A DNA stretch of 6,136 bases from Flavobacteria bacterium RIFCSPLOWO2_12_FULL_31_7 (GCA_001800945.1 MGWJ01000080.1:1-6136); one strand, 5' to 3'; counted from the stretch's first letter, positions 1 to 6,136 are shown. The notes: generated from the letters alone by a model not told the origin. Translations and numbers: made by a program.

Positions 1-2079
1 AGCATCCAATTCTTTTTTTAAATCATCAAATTCTTTAGATAATTTTTCTTGCTTTTCTTTGGTTGGATTGTCTTTCTCTGCAAGCTTATCTTGTTTGTCT
101 GCAAGCTTATCTAATTTATCAGCTAATTGTTCAGCTTTTTGTTCTACATAATAACGCTTAGTTAATTCCACCAATTGCTCTAAAGATTTTTGTTGAGTTT
201 TGGCTTGTTGTTTTAACTTATCGGCTTTATCGAACAATTCTTCCTTCTCTAATTTCTTAGTCAGCTCTTCTAATTCTTTTAAAAGCTTTTCATTTTTAGC
301 CGCTTCTTTTTCATTTTTTTCTAAACGATTTAAAAGCTCTTGTTTCATTTCATCTTTTTGTTCTGGTTTAAATTGCTCCAGATTTTCCTTCATCTTTTCA
401 GAAAACTCTTTCATCATTTCGTCTTGTTGCTTCTGACGATTGATAAAATCTTGAATCTTCTTTTGGTCTTTATAATCTAAATTATCTTTTTGCTTATCGA
501 GTTTCTTTAATTTCTCCAATTCATCAAACTGCTTGTCTTGATTGTCCAATGCTTTTTGCAAACTATTAATGTTTGATTGCTGTTCTTGTAACGATTTTTG
601 TTCTTTTTGATCTTGAGTTAACTCAGAATGAGAAAAAACAGAAGATTTAGATGATTTAAAACCATTAACTACATCATTATCAAACACTTCAAAAAAATAA
701 TCGTAAATTATACCAGGTTGTAACGCAATTCCATCAGGAAATGAATACACAAACTGATCTACAACCTTACTTTTTAAAACTAAACCTTTTCTAAAAAAAA
801 TATTTGGTTTGTTTCTATCATAATAAACTACTTGTAATTTAGATAAACCATAATCATCAGAAACTTGTCCGATAATAACTTTTTGTTTTAATCTTAAACT
901 ATCTGGAGTTTCCGAAGCTGAAATACTAGGAAACTGATCTTTTAAAATCGTTAGTTTATATTGTAAGTTTTCATGGTTTTTTAATTGTTTGTTTGAAATT
1001 GAAATTTGATAATCGGTGTTATTCACAATTCGTTTCGTCAAAGAAAATTGATTCTCACTTTTCGAAAAAAGAGTTGCCAAAGAATCTTTCTTGAATTTCA
1101 CTTCTGTTGTTGCTAATGTATTTAGTTTCCAGGTTACGATGGTTCCTTCTGGAATTACAGCATTTCCAGTTCCTTGAATAACTTCTGGTTTTTTACCTAA
1201 ATAGTTTGGAAAATTTAATTGCATCGTGAACGAAGAAATCGTTGGCACGTTTACCACATTCAAAACATAATCGGAAGAAGTAATTTCATTCGATTTAAAA
1301 TGAAAAGAAATATCTTTTTGAACATTATCAAACTGATACGTGAAATTTCCTGGAGTCGTATTTTCCAAAAAGTATTCTTCGTTATTGATAATTATCGAAG
1401 CATTTTCAGGAATCACTTTTCCAACAGTTTTCACAACCAATTTAAACGATTGGTTTTGTTCCACGTTTAAATTGTTCGAAACAATCTCGAATTTAAATGC
1501 AGCAGGTTTTTCGAAATTTTTATCGTACTGAACCACACGAGCAAAACTTTTAGAAATGACATCCGAATTTCCAGAAATATAAAAGAAGAAAATAAACAAC
1601 AACGGAATTAACGCAAATGGTAGATACTTTTTGTTTTTATTGAAATTAATCGCGTTAGAAAAAGGAATCGGTTGTAAACTATTTGCTTTTTGTTCTATAG
1701 AAGCTAAAACCAATTCAGTTGGCGTGGCTGTGTTTGCTAATTGTAAAAAATTTAGTAATTTATCTTTGACTTCATCGAAATGTGTTCCGATAATTTTTGA
1801 GGCTTCGGTATAGTCTAAACCTTTCTGAATTTTAAATAATTTGAAAAGAGGAAGTAATATGAATTTCGACAGTAGAAAAACTTCCACAGCAATAAACAAC
1901 CAAAACAAAATAGTTCGACCTTGAGTGGAAAACCAAAGGAAATATTCAATCAGAAAGGTGAAAATAAAATACAACAAACCAATCGCAGTAAAAAGAATAA
2001 TTCCTTTTATCAACTCATTCGTGTAAAACTTCTTAATAAAACCTTCCAGTTTATCGTAAATGATAGCTTTCTTTTCCAA
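1..2079 (-). CDS. DUF4175-like membrane protein with long coiled coil (partial, C-terminus beyond the window)
   Basis: No function is established for this family, and I assign none. The reading frame is open from 2079 down to base 1, giving 693 codons without a stop. Residues about 22-48 and 55-80 are two hydrophobic segments and residues about 152-168 a third, so the protein is probably anchored in the inner membrane. Residues about 190-480 look beta-rich and probably face the periplasm. From about residue 485 to the edge the protein is almost entirely K, E, Q, D and L, a long coiled coil that includes the heptads LADKLDK and LADKQDK. Family members that I recall are around 1,100 residues, so roughly the last third is missing. 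The start is TTG at 2077-2079. An in-frame TGA lies four codons upstream, and the first in-frame ATG is near residue 286, after all the membrane segments. The family call rests on recalled resemblance and domain layout; the coding frame itself is very secure. Confidence 0.78.
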   Translation of the reverse strand, partial: MEKKAIIYDKLEGFIKKFYTNELIKGIILFTAIGLLYFIFTFLIEYFLWFSTQGRTILFWLFIAVEVFLLSKFILLPLFKLFKIQKGLDYTEASKIIGTHFDEVKDKLLNFLQLANTATPTELVLASIEQKANSLQPIPFSNAINFNKNKKYLPFALIPLLFIFFFYISGNSDVISKSFARVVQYDKNFEKPAAFKFEIVSNNLNVEQNQSFKLVVKTVGKVIPENASIIINNEEYFLENTTPGNFTYQFDNVQKDISFHFKSNEITSSDYVLNVVNVPTISSFTMQLNFPNYLGKKPEVIQGTGNAVIPEGTIVTWKLNTLATTEVKFKKDSLATLFSKSENQFSLTKRIVNNTDYQISISNKQLKNHENLQYKLTILKDQFPSISASETPDSLRLKQKVIIGQVSDDYGLSKLQVVYYDRNKPNIFFRKGLVLKSKVVDQFVYSFPDGIALQPGIIYDYFFEVFDNDVVNGFKSSKSSVFSHSELTQDQKEQKSLQEQQSNINSLQKALDNQDKQFDELEKLKKLDKQKDNLDYKDQKKIQDFINRQKQQDEMMKEFSEKMKENLEQFKPEQKDEMKQELLNRLEKNEKEAAKNEKLLKELEELTKKLEKEELFDKADKLKQQAKTQQKSLEQLVELTKRYYVEQKAEQLADKLDKLADKQDKLAEKDNPTKEKQEKLSKEFDDLKKELDA
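77..112 (-). repeat. 15-bp direct repeat with 21-bp period inside the coiled coil
   Basis: The 15-mer TCTGCAAGCTTATCT occurs exactly at 77-91 and again at 98-112. The 21-bp period equals seven codons, one coiled-coil heptad, and on the minus strand it encodes consecutive LADKLDK and LADKQDK heptads followed by the related LAEKDNP. This suggests in-frame heptad duplication in the DUF4175-like gene rather than a separate element. Confidence 0.8.
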
Positions 2080-2106
2080 AATTGTTAATCAATTGTTTAT
2101 AACTGA

Positions 2107-2137
2107 TAAAAGTACGATGTTTTTAGTAATTAGTCAA
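2107..2137 (-). promoter_or_regulatory. Predicted promoter of the DUF4175-like gene
   Basis: Read on the minus strand, TTG (2135-2137) is followed after 20 bases by TACTTTTA (2107-2114). This fits the Bacteroidota pattern TTG-N17-23-TAnnTTTG except for the last base of the -7 box. Transcription would start near 2100, giving a leader of about 20 bases before the TTG start codon at 2079. No Shine-Dalgarno sequence is seen, as is usual in this phylum. Confidence 0.5.
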
Positions 2138-2183
2138 TAGTAAAAAGTTAATAGCTTCATAATATTGTTGATAAAGAATTAAA

Positions 2184-2235
2184 AACACTGATTTAAGAAA
2201 TTTTTAAAATTTATATAATTTCTTAAATCTGTGTT
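2184..2235. repeat. 19-bp near-perfect inverted repeat between divergent genes
   Basis: The left arm AACACTGATTTAAGAAATT (2184-2202) pairs with the right arm AATTTCTTAAATCTGTGTT (2217-2235) at 18 of 19 positions, around a 14-base AT-only spacer. The right arm ends 9 bases before the gltX -7 box, so it covers the -33 region. With the predicted transcription starts near 2100 (minus) and 2259 (plus), the element lies outside both transcripts. That argues against a terminator or leader hairpin and for an operator or a dispersed intergenic repeat. Confidence 0.7.
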
Positions 2236-2244
2236 CCAAAATAG

Positions 2245-2253
2245 TATCTTTGC
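2245..2253 (+). promoter_or_regulatory. gltX promoter -7 box (TATCTTTGC)
   Basis: TATCTTTGC matches the Bacteroidota primary sigma factor -7 consensus TAnnTTTG(C/Y) exactly and lies 16 bases before the gltX ATG. The -33 TTG element is not clear; that region is occupied by the right arm of the inverted repeat ending at 2235. The expected transcript would start near 2259, leaving a leader of only about 10 bases. Confidence 0.7.
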
Positions 2254-2269
2254 ATAAAAAATTACAACA

Positions 2270-3772
2270 ATGTCAAAACCAGTTAGAGTACGATTTGCTC
2301 CTAGTCCAACAGGACCCTTACATATTGGTGGTGTAAGAACCGCGCTTTTTAATTATTTATTTGCCAAAAAACATGGTGGAACTTTTTATATTAGAATAGA
2401 AGATACCGACCAAAATCGTTTTGTAGCCGAAGCAGAAGATTATATTTTTGAAGCTTTAGAATGGTTAGGAATTGCTCCTGATGAAACCATTGGTAAAAAT
2501 GAAAAATTCGGACCTTACCGTCAATCAGATAGAAAAGCAATTTACAAACAATATGCAGATGAATTAATCAATTCTGGCTGGGCGTATTATGCGTTCGATT
2601 CTTCTGAAAAATTAGATGAATTACGTAAACAAGCAGAAACAGATGGTAAAACATTTATTTATAATCATACCGTTAGAGAAACTTTAGATACTTCATTAAA
2701 TGTTTCACGTGAAATTGTAGAAGAAAGAATTGCTAATGGAGAACATTATGTGATTCGTTTTAAAACTCCGGTAAACGAAACCTTACATTTACAAGATATC
2801 ATTCGTGGTGAAGTAAATTTTGAAACGAGTTTATTAGACGATAAAGTTTTATTTAAGTCTGACGGAATGCCAACCTATCATTTAGCGAATATTGTAGATG
2901 ATCATTTGATGGAAACTTCGCACGTTATTCGTGGAGAAGAATGGTTACCATCGATGCCTTTACACGTAATGTTATACAGAGCATTTGGTTGGGAAGCGCC
3001 AGAATTTGCCCATTTACCTTTGATTTTAAAACCAGTTGGTAATGGAAAATTAAGCAAACGTGATGGTGATAAATTAGGCTTTCCAGTATTTCCTTTACAA
3101 TGGACAACGGCGGAAGGCACTTCAAAAGGGTACAGAGAAGCTGGATTTTTCCCAGAAGCCGTGATTAACTTTTTAGCATTATTAGGTTGGAATGATGGAA
3201 CAGAACAAGAAATCTTTTCGTTAGAAGAATTGATTGAAAAATTCGATTTAAAACGAATTCATAAATCGGGTGCGAAGTTTGATCCAGAGAAAAACAAATG
3301 GTTCAATCATAAATATTTACAGAAGCAAACGGATGAAAGTTTAGCTGAAGCGTTTAAAGTTTTATTAGAAGAAAAAGGAATTTCGACTGCTTTAGATATT
3401 ACAAAAGTGGTTTCCTTAGTAAAAGAACGTGCGAATTTCGTAACGGAACTTTGGGATTTATCCGATTACTTTTTTGAAGCACCGACATCTTACGATGAAA
3501 AAGCAGCTAAAAACTGGAAAGAAGAAACACCAGAATTAATGAAACAAGTGATAGAGCAATTACAAAATATTGAAGATTTCAAATCACTAAACATCGAAAC
3601 CCTTTTAAAAGAGTGGATGACCACCAACGAAATTGGAATGGGAAAAGTGATGCAACCGCTTCGATTAAGTTTGGTAGGCGCTTTAAAAGGTCCACATTTG
3701 TTTGATATTATTGAAATGATTGGTAAAGCAGAAACGGTTAGTAGAATTGAAAAAGCGATACATACTTTATAA
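2270..3772 (+). CDS. gltX: Glutamate--tRNA ligase (glutamyl-tRNA synthetase)
   Basis: This cytoplasmic class I aminoacyl-tRNA synthetase joins glutamate to tRNA-Glu using ATP. The 500-residue protein is complete. Visible landmarks in order are: PSPTGPLHIGG at 11-21 with the HIGH-type motif HIGG at 18-21; RIEDTDQNR at 42-50; GPYRQSDR at 81-88; SDGMPTYHLANIVDDH at 197-212; RGEEWL at 221-226; and the KMSKS-type loop KLSKR at 260-264. The C-terminal anticodon-binding part (about 330-500) includes MQPLR at 461-465 and the family-typical GPHLFDI near 473-479. Residues 267-287 are about 15 longer than in proteobacterial enzymes, which fits the greater length. The region equivalent to the zinc-binding cysteines (near AYYAFDSSEK, 105-114) has no cysteine, so a zinc site is unlikely. 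The ATG at 2270 directly precedes the conserved RFAPSPTG. The gene is single, has its own promoter and is closed by a terminator right after its stop. Confidence 0.98.
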   Translation: MSKPVRVRFAPSPTGPLHIGGVRTALFNYLFAKKHGGTFYIRIEDTDQNRFVAEAEDYIFEALEWLGIAPDETIGKNEKFGPYRQSDRKAIYKQYADELINSGWAYYAFDSSEKLDELRKQAETDGKTFIYNHTVRETLDTSLNVSREIVEERIANGEHYVIRFKTPVNETLHLQDIIRGEVNFETSLLDDKVLFKSDGMPTYHLANIVDDHLMETSHVIRGEEWLPSMPLHVMLYRAFGWEAPEFAHLPLILKPVGNGKLSKRDGDKLGFPVFPLQWTTAEGTSKGYREAGFFPEAVINFLALLGWNDGTEQEIFSLEELIEKFDLKRIHKSGAKFDPEKNKWFNHKYLQKQTDESLAEAFKVLLEEKGISTALDITKVVSLVKERANFVTELWDLSDYFFEAPTSYDEKAAKNWKEETPELMKQVIEQLQNIEDFKSLNIETLLKEWMTTNEIGMGKVMQPLRLSLVGALKGPHLFDIIEMIGKAETVSRIEKAIHTL

Positions 3773-3804
3773 AAAAAAGCCCTGAGAAATTTCAGGGCTT
3801 TTTT
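3773..3804. terminator. Bidirectional intrinsic terminator between convergent genes
   Basis: GCCCTGA (3779-3785) pairs with TCAGGGC (3792-3798) around the loop GAAATT. Six flanking A residues on the left can pair with six T residues at 3799-3804. The hairpin starts directly after the gltX stop codon. The A tract (3771-3778) becomes a T tract on the minus strand, so the same structure can also end transcription of the lipoprotein gene, whose stop is at 3885. Confidence 0.92.
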
Positions 3805-3884
3805 GTGTTTACTCGTGATCGAAGTAAGTTACTTTTTGATAGGTTTCGTTTAAACAGATTACTTCATTTTATAAACAAAAAGTA

Positions 3885-4385
3885 TTATTTAACTGATTGT
3901 CTTTTGATTTCAAGATTTTCGAAATAAACTTTTAATCCTTTTTGAAATTGATGAAATTCAGCTCCAGATTGGTATGTTTTATCTAAAAGTCTATCATAAA
4001 TAAAAAACTTTTTTAATGTTTTGGTATCTGTTGTTGGTGCTAAATTTCCATATTTAGTTGTAGTTGAGAAACTTTTACCATTACTATAATCAAATACATA
4101 TCTATATTTATTTTTATCTTGATACTTTTCATCTACATTTTCTTTAACTTCTAAATAAACATATTCACCTAAATATTTCTTAATCGCGCTTTTTAATGGT
4201 CGATTATAATTACCACCTCTTTTTTTAAGAATTAAAACTGTATTATTCATACCAAAATCTGGAGGAATTGCATTATTTTTTTCGGAATATTCACTTCGCA
4301 TTTTTGGGGCTTCAATAGCCGCACCAAGATAATAACAAGACTGAATTGTAGAACAAACTAATAGTAATAATAAAATTTTCTTCAT
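3885..4385 (-). CDS. Predicted lipoprotein of unknown function
   Basis: I do not recognise this 166-residue protein. The N-terminus MKKILLLLLVCSTIQSC is a short signal peptide ending in a lipobox-like IQSC, so Cys17 is the likely lipidation site and the mature protein has about 150 residues. Cys11 lies inside the hydrophobic core and is a poorer candidate. No acidic run follows Cys17 that would suggest surface export. The mature part is lysine- and tyrosine-rich. A stretch NTVLILKKRGGNYNRPLKSA (48-67) and a strand-like segment KYRYVFDYSNG (93-103) suggest a small mixed alpha/beta domain. The ATG at 4383-4385 is fixed by the signal peptide. The gene lies downstream of the barrel gene on the same strand, with 84 bases and a hairpin between them. 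No consensus -7 box was found upstream, so read-through from the barrel gene is possible. Coding status is well supported; function is open. Confidence 0.8.
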   Translation of the reverse strand: MKKILLLLLVCSTIQSCYYLGAAIEAPKMRSEYSEKNNAIPPDFGMNNTVLILKKRGGNYNRPLKSAIKKYLGEYVYLEVKENVDEKYQDKNKYRYVFDYSNGKSFSTTTKYGNLAPTTDTKTLKKFFIYDRLLDKTYQSGAEFHQFQKGLKVYFENLEIKRQSVK

Positions 4386-4415
4386 AATAATAAATAGATT
4401 TAAGTTTTTAACTAA

Positions 4416-4446
4416 GAAAGGGTAAATATATAATATTTACCCTTTC
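4416..4446. terminator. 14-bp perfect hairpin between the barrel and lipoprotein genes
   Basis: GAAAGGGTAAATAT (4416-4429) and ATATTTACCCTTTC (4433-4446) are perfectly complementary around a three-base loop. In the minus-strand transcript the hairpin begins 23 bases after the stop of the barrel gene and ends 30 bases before the lipoprotein start. Only a broken U-rich run (TTTCTTAGTT) includes and follows its 3' end on that strand, so as a terminator it may be leaky. On the plus strand it is followed by a better T-rich tract (ATTTTTATTTTTT), but no plus-strand gene ends here. An mRNA-stabilising 3' hairpin is an alternative reading. Confidence 0.6.
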
Positions 4447-4469
4447 GATTTTTATTTTTTGTAAGTTTT

Positions 4470-5120
4470 TTATAAATAAATAGTCAATTGTCCACTTGCT
4501 ATTCCTAAGTTTCCTTTGAATTTTTCACCAATATTAGGCACTTTTTCGTTGCTATTTAAACTATTAAAAAAGTTATTCACTCCGTATTGATAACCTAAAC
4601 GCAATCTAAAATTTTTAACACCTACGTTGATTCCTGCGTAAATATTAGCGTTAATTTTAGTTACATCTACAATATCTTTTGCAGTTAACAAAGGTTGATC
4701 TACTAAAAAGTTATTTTCTTGATCTTTATCAATAACCAATTTATCGTTGATTTGAAGAACAGGACCAAATTCAATATTAAAATGATTTTGACTAATAACA
4801 TAACCTGGCATAATATAAATTTGAACGGCAGATAACTTATAATTCGTATCTACAACAGAAACCACTTTTCTAGTTTGAACTGAGAAATTACTATACGTAA
4901 AAAACATACCGAAACTCATTTGCCAATCGTTATAAAAATTTCCTCGCACGTGAAAACCACCTGTCCAACCTTGTTGAGGCGTCACATTAAAATTATCTGT
5001 GAAAATACTCATTTGAGTTAAACCACCACTAATACCAATTCGATTACTGTCTTTGTGACCTCTTTGTGCTACAACAACTATTGAAAATAAGGCACATAGT
5101 ACAATTAAAACTTTTTTCAT
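4470..5120 (-). CDS. Predicted outer-membrane beta-barrel protein
   Basis: The 216-residue product starts with MKKVLIVLCALFSIVVVAQ, a signal peptide with probable cleavage after Ala18. The rest has the alternating pattern of amphipathic strands separated by glycine, asparagine and aromatic turns. Examples are RIGISGGLTQMSIF (27-40), GWTGGFHVRGNFY (51-63), WQMSFGMFFTYSNF (66-79), AVQIYIMPGYVI (98-109), FNIEFGPVLQIN (114-125), NIYAGINVGVKNFRLRLGYQYG (159-180) and a final strand ending in QLTIYL. This fits a small, roughly eight- to ten-strand outer-membrane barrel of the PorT/OMP_b-brl type common in Bacteroidota. The substrate or role is not evident, and a structural rather than transport role is equally possible. 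The ATG is set by the signal peptide. The gene is divergent from the SPFH gene across 99 bases and lies upstream of the lipoprotein gene. Confidence 0.75.
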   Translation of the reverse strand: MKKVLIVLCALFSIVVVAQRGHKDSNRIGISGGLTQMSIFTDNFNVTPQQGWTGGFHVRGNFYNDWQMSFGMFFTYSNFSVQTRKVVSVVDTNYKLSAVQIYIMPGYVISQNHFNIEFGPVLQINDKLVIDKDQENNFLVDQPLLTAKDIVDVTKINANIYAGINVGVKNFRLRLGYQYGVNNFFNSLNSNEKVPNIGEKFKGNLGIASGQLTIYL

Positions 5121-5136
5121 AAATATAAATTAGGGC

Positions 5137-5175
5137 GTAAAAGTAACATAATAATTTAATTATTGTAACTTTTAC
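5137..5175. repeat. Imperfect inverted repeat in the divergent promoter region
   Basis: GTAAAAGT (5137-5144) is the exact reverse complement of ACTTTTAC (5168-5175). The pairing continues inward imperfectly through ACA/TGT and ATAATT/AATTAT with one mismatch and a two-base bulge. The left arm contains the candidate -7 box of the barrel gene. The element could be an operator serving both divergent genes, but AT-rich DNA produces such symmetry easily. Confidence 0.45.
5138..5145 (-). promoter_or_regulatory. Candidate -7 box of the barrel gene (TACTTTTA)
   Basis: On the minus strand the octamer TACTTTTA lies 17 bases before the barrel-gene ATG. It is identical to the -7 candidate of the DUF4175-like gene at 2107-2114 and differs from TAnnTTTG only at the last base. 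The triplet 20 bases upstream is TTA rather than TTG, so the match is weak. Confidence 0.35.
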
Positions 5176-5195
5176 TAAAAACAAACGTATAATAA
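5163..5195 (+). promoter_or_regulatory. Candidate promoter of the SPFH gene
   Basis: TTG at 5163-5165 is followed after 22 bases by TATAATAA (5188-5195), a spacing within the range for Bacteroidota promoters. The -7 box lacks the TTTG half, and no TAnnTTTG occurs in the 99-base gap, so this is only the best available candidate. Transcription would start near 5200, about 20 bases before the ATG. Confidence 0.25.
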
Positions 5196-5219
5196 GTATA
5201 ACTAAAAAATTAATCAACT

Positions 5220-6136
5220 ATGTCACCATTTTTAATCATTATCCTGGTCTTTGGACTATTTATTTTCTTAAGTTCTTTTTTTACTGTCAAACAACAAACC
5301 GCTGTAGTAATTGAGCGTTTTGGGAAATTTACCAGCATTAGAAGTTCGGGTTTACAACTAAAAATTCCGGTTATTGACAGAATTGCTGGAAGAGTAAACT
5401 TAAGAATTCAGCAATTAGATGTTATTATTGAAACAAAAACCAAAGACAACGTTTTTATTAAAATGAAAGTTTCGGTTCAATTTAATGTCATTCAAACTAA
5501 AGTGTACGAAGCCTTTTATAAATTAGAATACCCACATGATCAAATTACAGCTTATGTATTTGATGTAGTTCGAGCAGAAGTTCCAAAATTGATTTTAGAT
5601 GATGTATTTTTAAGAAAAGACGATATTGCTATAGCAGTTAAAAGAGAATTGAACGAATCGATGACCACTTATGGTTATGACATTATCAATACTTTAGTAA
5701 CAGATATTGATCCAGATATTCAAGTAAAAAATGCTATGAATAGAATTAATGCTGCGGATAGAGAAAAAACAGCAGCAGAATTTGAATCAGAAGCACAACG
5801 TATCAGAATTGTTGCAAAAGCCAAAGCAGAAGCAGAAAGTAAAAAATTACAAGGTCAAGGTATAGCAGATCAAAGACGTGAAATTGCACGTGGATTAGTA
5901 GAAAGTGTAGAAGTTTTAAACAATGTAGGAATTAATTCTCAAGAAGCTTCAGCTTTAATTGTTGTGACTCAACATTATGATACTTTACAAGCGATTGGTG
6001 CAGATACGAATAGTAATTTAATTTTATTACCGAATTCGCCACAAGCAGGAAGTGATATGTTAAATAACATGGTAGCTAGTTTTACGGCAAGTAACCAAAT
6101 TGGTGAAACCATAAAAAACCAACCTAAACGTCCTAA
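5220..6136 (+). CDS. SPFH/Band 7 (stomatin/flotillin-like) membrane protein, partial at 3' end
   Basis: SPFH proteins form membrane-bound oligomeric assemblies linked to membrane microdomains and to control of membrane proteases; the partner here is unknown. The frame is open from ATG 5220 to the window edge, giving 305 codons plus two bases. Residues about 3-22 (PFLIIILVFGLFIFLSSFF) form one membrane anchor. The SPFH domain follows at about 23-195 with VKQQTAVVIERFGKF (23-37), GLQLKIPVIDRI (44-55), VNLRIQQLDV (59-68), TKDNVFIKMKVSVQF (74-88) and the family-typical YVFDVVRAEVPKLILDDVF (112-130). A charged, alanine-rich helix at about 171-225 (EAQRIRIVAKAKAEAESKK) is the usual coiled coil. The C-terminal part includes SNLILLPNSP (265-274). 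Prokaryotic members are about 300-330 residues, so only a few residues are missing. The TAA at the very end of the window is out of frame. No NfeD-like partner gene lies upstream; the downstream side is not visible. Confidence 0.93.
   Translation, partial: MSPFLIIILVFGLFIFLSSFFTVKQQTAVVIERFGKFTSIRSSGLQLKIPVIDRIAGRVNLRIQQLDVIIETKTKDNVFIKMKVSVQFNVIQTKVYEAFYKLEYPHDQITAYVFDVVRAEVPKLILDDVFLRKDDIAIAVKRELNESMTTYGYDIINTLVTDIDPDIQVKNAMNRINAADREKTAAEFESEAQRIRIVAKAKAEAESKKLQGQGIADQRREIARGLVESVEVLNNVGINSQEASALIVVTQHYDTLQAIGADTNSNLILLPNSPQAGSDMLNNMVASFTASNQIGETIKNQPKRP

Noticed and set aside
200..436. Plus-strand open frame, 78 codons, rich in Ser and Phe
   Set aside because: It is the antisense of the K/E/Q-rich coiled coil of the DUF4175-like gene; Ser/Phe richness is what the complement of such codons gives. 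No promoter or family signal.
1219..1813. Three plus-strand open frames (1219-1470, 1340-1531, 1631-1813)
   Set aside because: All lie antisense to the DUF4175-like gene, whose frame is continuous through the region and shows membrane segments and beta-rich structure. The plus-strand products show no recognisable features.
2902..3125. Two overlapping minus-strand open frames inside gltX
   Set aside because: They are antisense to the most conserved catalytic part of gltX, which explains the open frames; no independent coding evidence.
3822..3834. Small palindrome AAGTAAGTTACTT between gltX and the lipoprotein gene
   Set aside because: Six-base arms in AT-rich DNA are expected by chance, and it lies in a short convergent gap where the hairpin at 3773-3804 already explains termination.
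3805..3884. Possible small gene or RNA in the convergent gap
   Set aside because: Only 80 bases remain; both strands have early stops and no promoter or RNA structure beyond the small palindrome is visible.
6134..6136. TAA at the right edge as the stop of the SPFH gene
   Set aside because: It is out of frame. In the SPFH frame the last full codon is CCT (6132-6134), followed by an incomplete AA-, so the gene continues past the window.
1..6136. Search for tRNA, rRNA, CRISPR, transposon ends, toxin-antitoxin or defence genes
   Set aside because: None seen. Apart from short intergenic gaps, the window is filled by five coding regions, none resembling recombinases, nucleases or antitoxins.

Overview
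The window is AT-rich DNA that looks like a chromosomal segment of a Flavobacteriaceae-type member of the Bacteroidota. The signs are a TAnnTTTG-type -7 promoter box just upstream of gltX, start codons without recognisable Shine-Dalgarno sequences, a glutamyl-tRNA synthetase with the long insertion after the KLSKR loop that I associate with this phylum, signal peptides ending in ...VAQ, and a DUF4175-type membrane protein. I cannot name the genus from the sequence alone.

Layout, left to right. (1) Positions 1-2079, minus strand: the first 693 codons of a large DUF4175-like protein with three N-terminal membrane segments, a beta-rich middle and a long charged coiled coil. The gene runs off the left edge, and its best start is TTG. 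(2) Positions 2080-2269: a divergent intergenic region with one promoter facing each way and a 19-bp near-perfect inverted repeat between them. (3) Positions 2270-3772, plus strand: intact gltX, followed at once by a strong hairpin terminator that also faces the convergent gene. (4) Positions 3885-4385, minus strand: a small predicted lipoprotein of unknown function. (5) A 14-bp perfect hairpin, then at 4470-5120, minus strand, a predicted outer-membrane beta-barrel protein. (6) Positions 5121-5219: a second divergent intergenic region with an imperfect inverted repeat. (7) Positions 5220-6136, plus strand: an SPFH/Band 7 (stomatin/flotillin-like) membrane protein, almost complete but cut by the right edge.

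The genes do not form one pathway. gltX is translation housekeeping. The other four products are all predicted envelope proteins: two inner-membrane proteins with long coiled coils, one lipoprotein and one outer-membrane barrel. The barrel and lipoprotein genes are co-directional, so they may be partly co-transcribed through the hairpin between them. I see no mobile element, CRISPR array, RNA gene, toxin-antitoxin pair or defence system, and no convincing new system. The observations worth checking are the two inverted repeats in the divergent promoter regions, the TTG start, the hairpin between the two minus-strand genes, and the unassigned lipoprotein.
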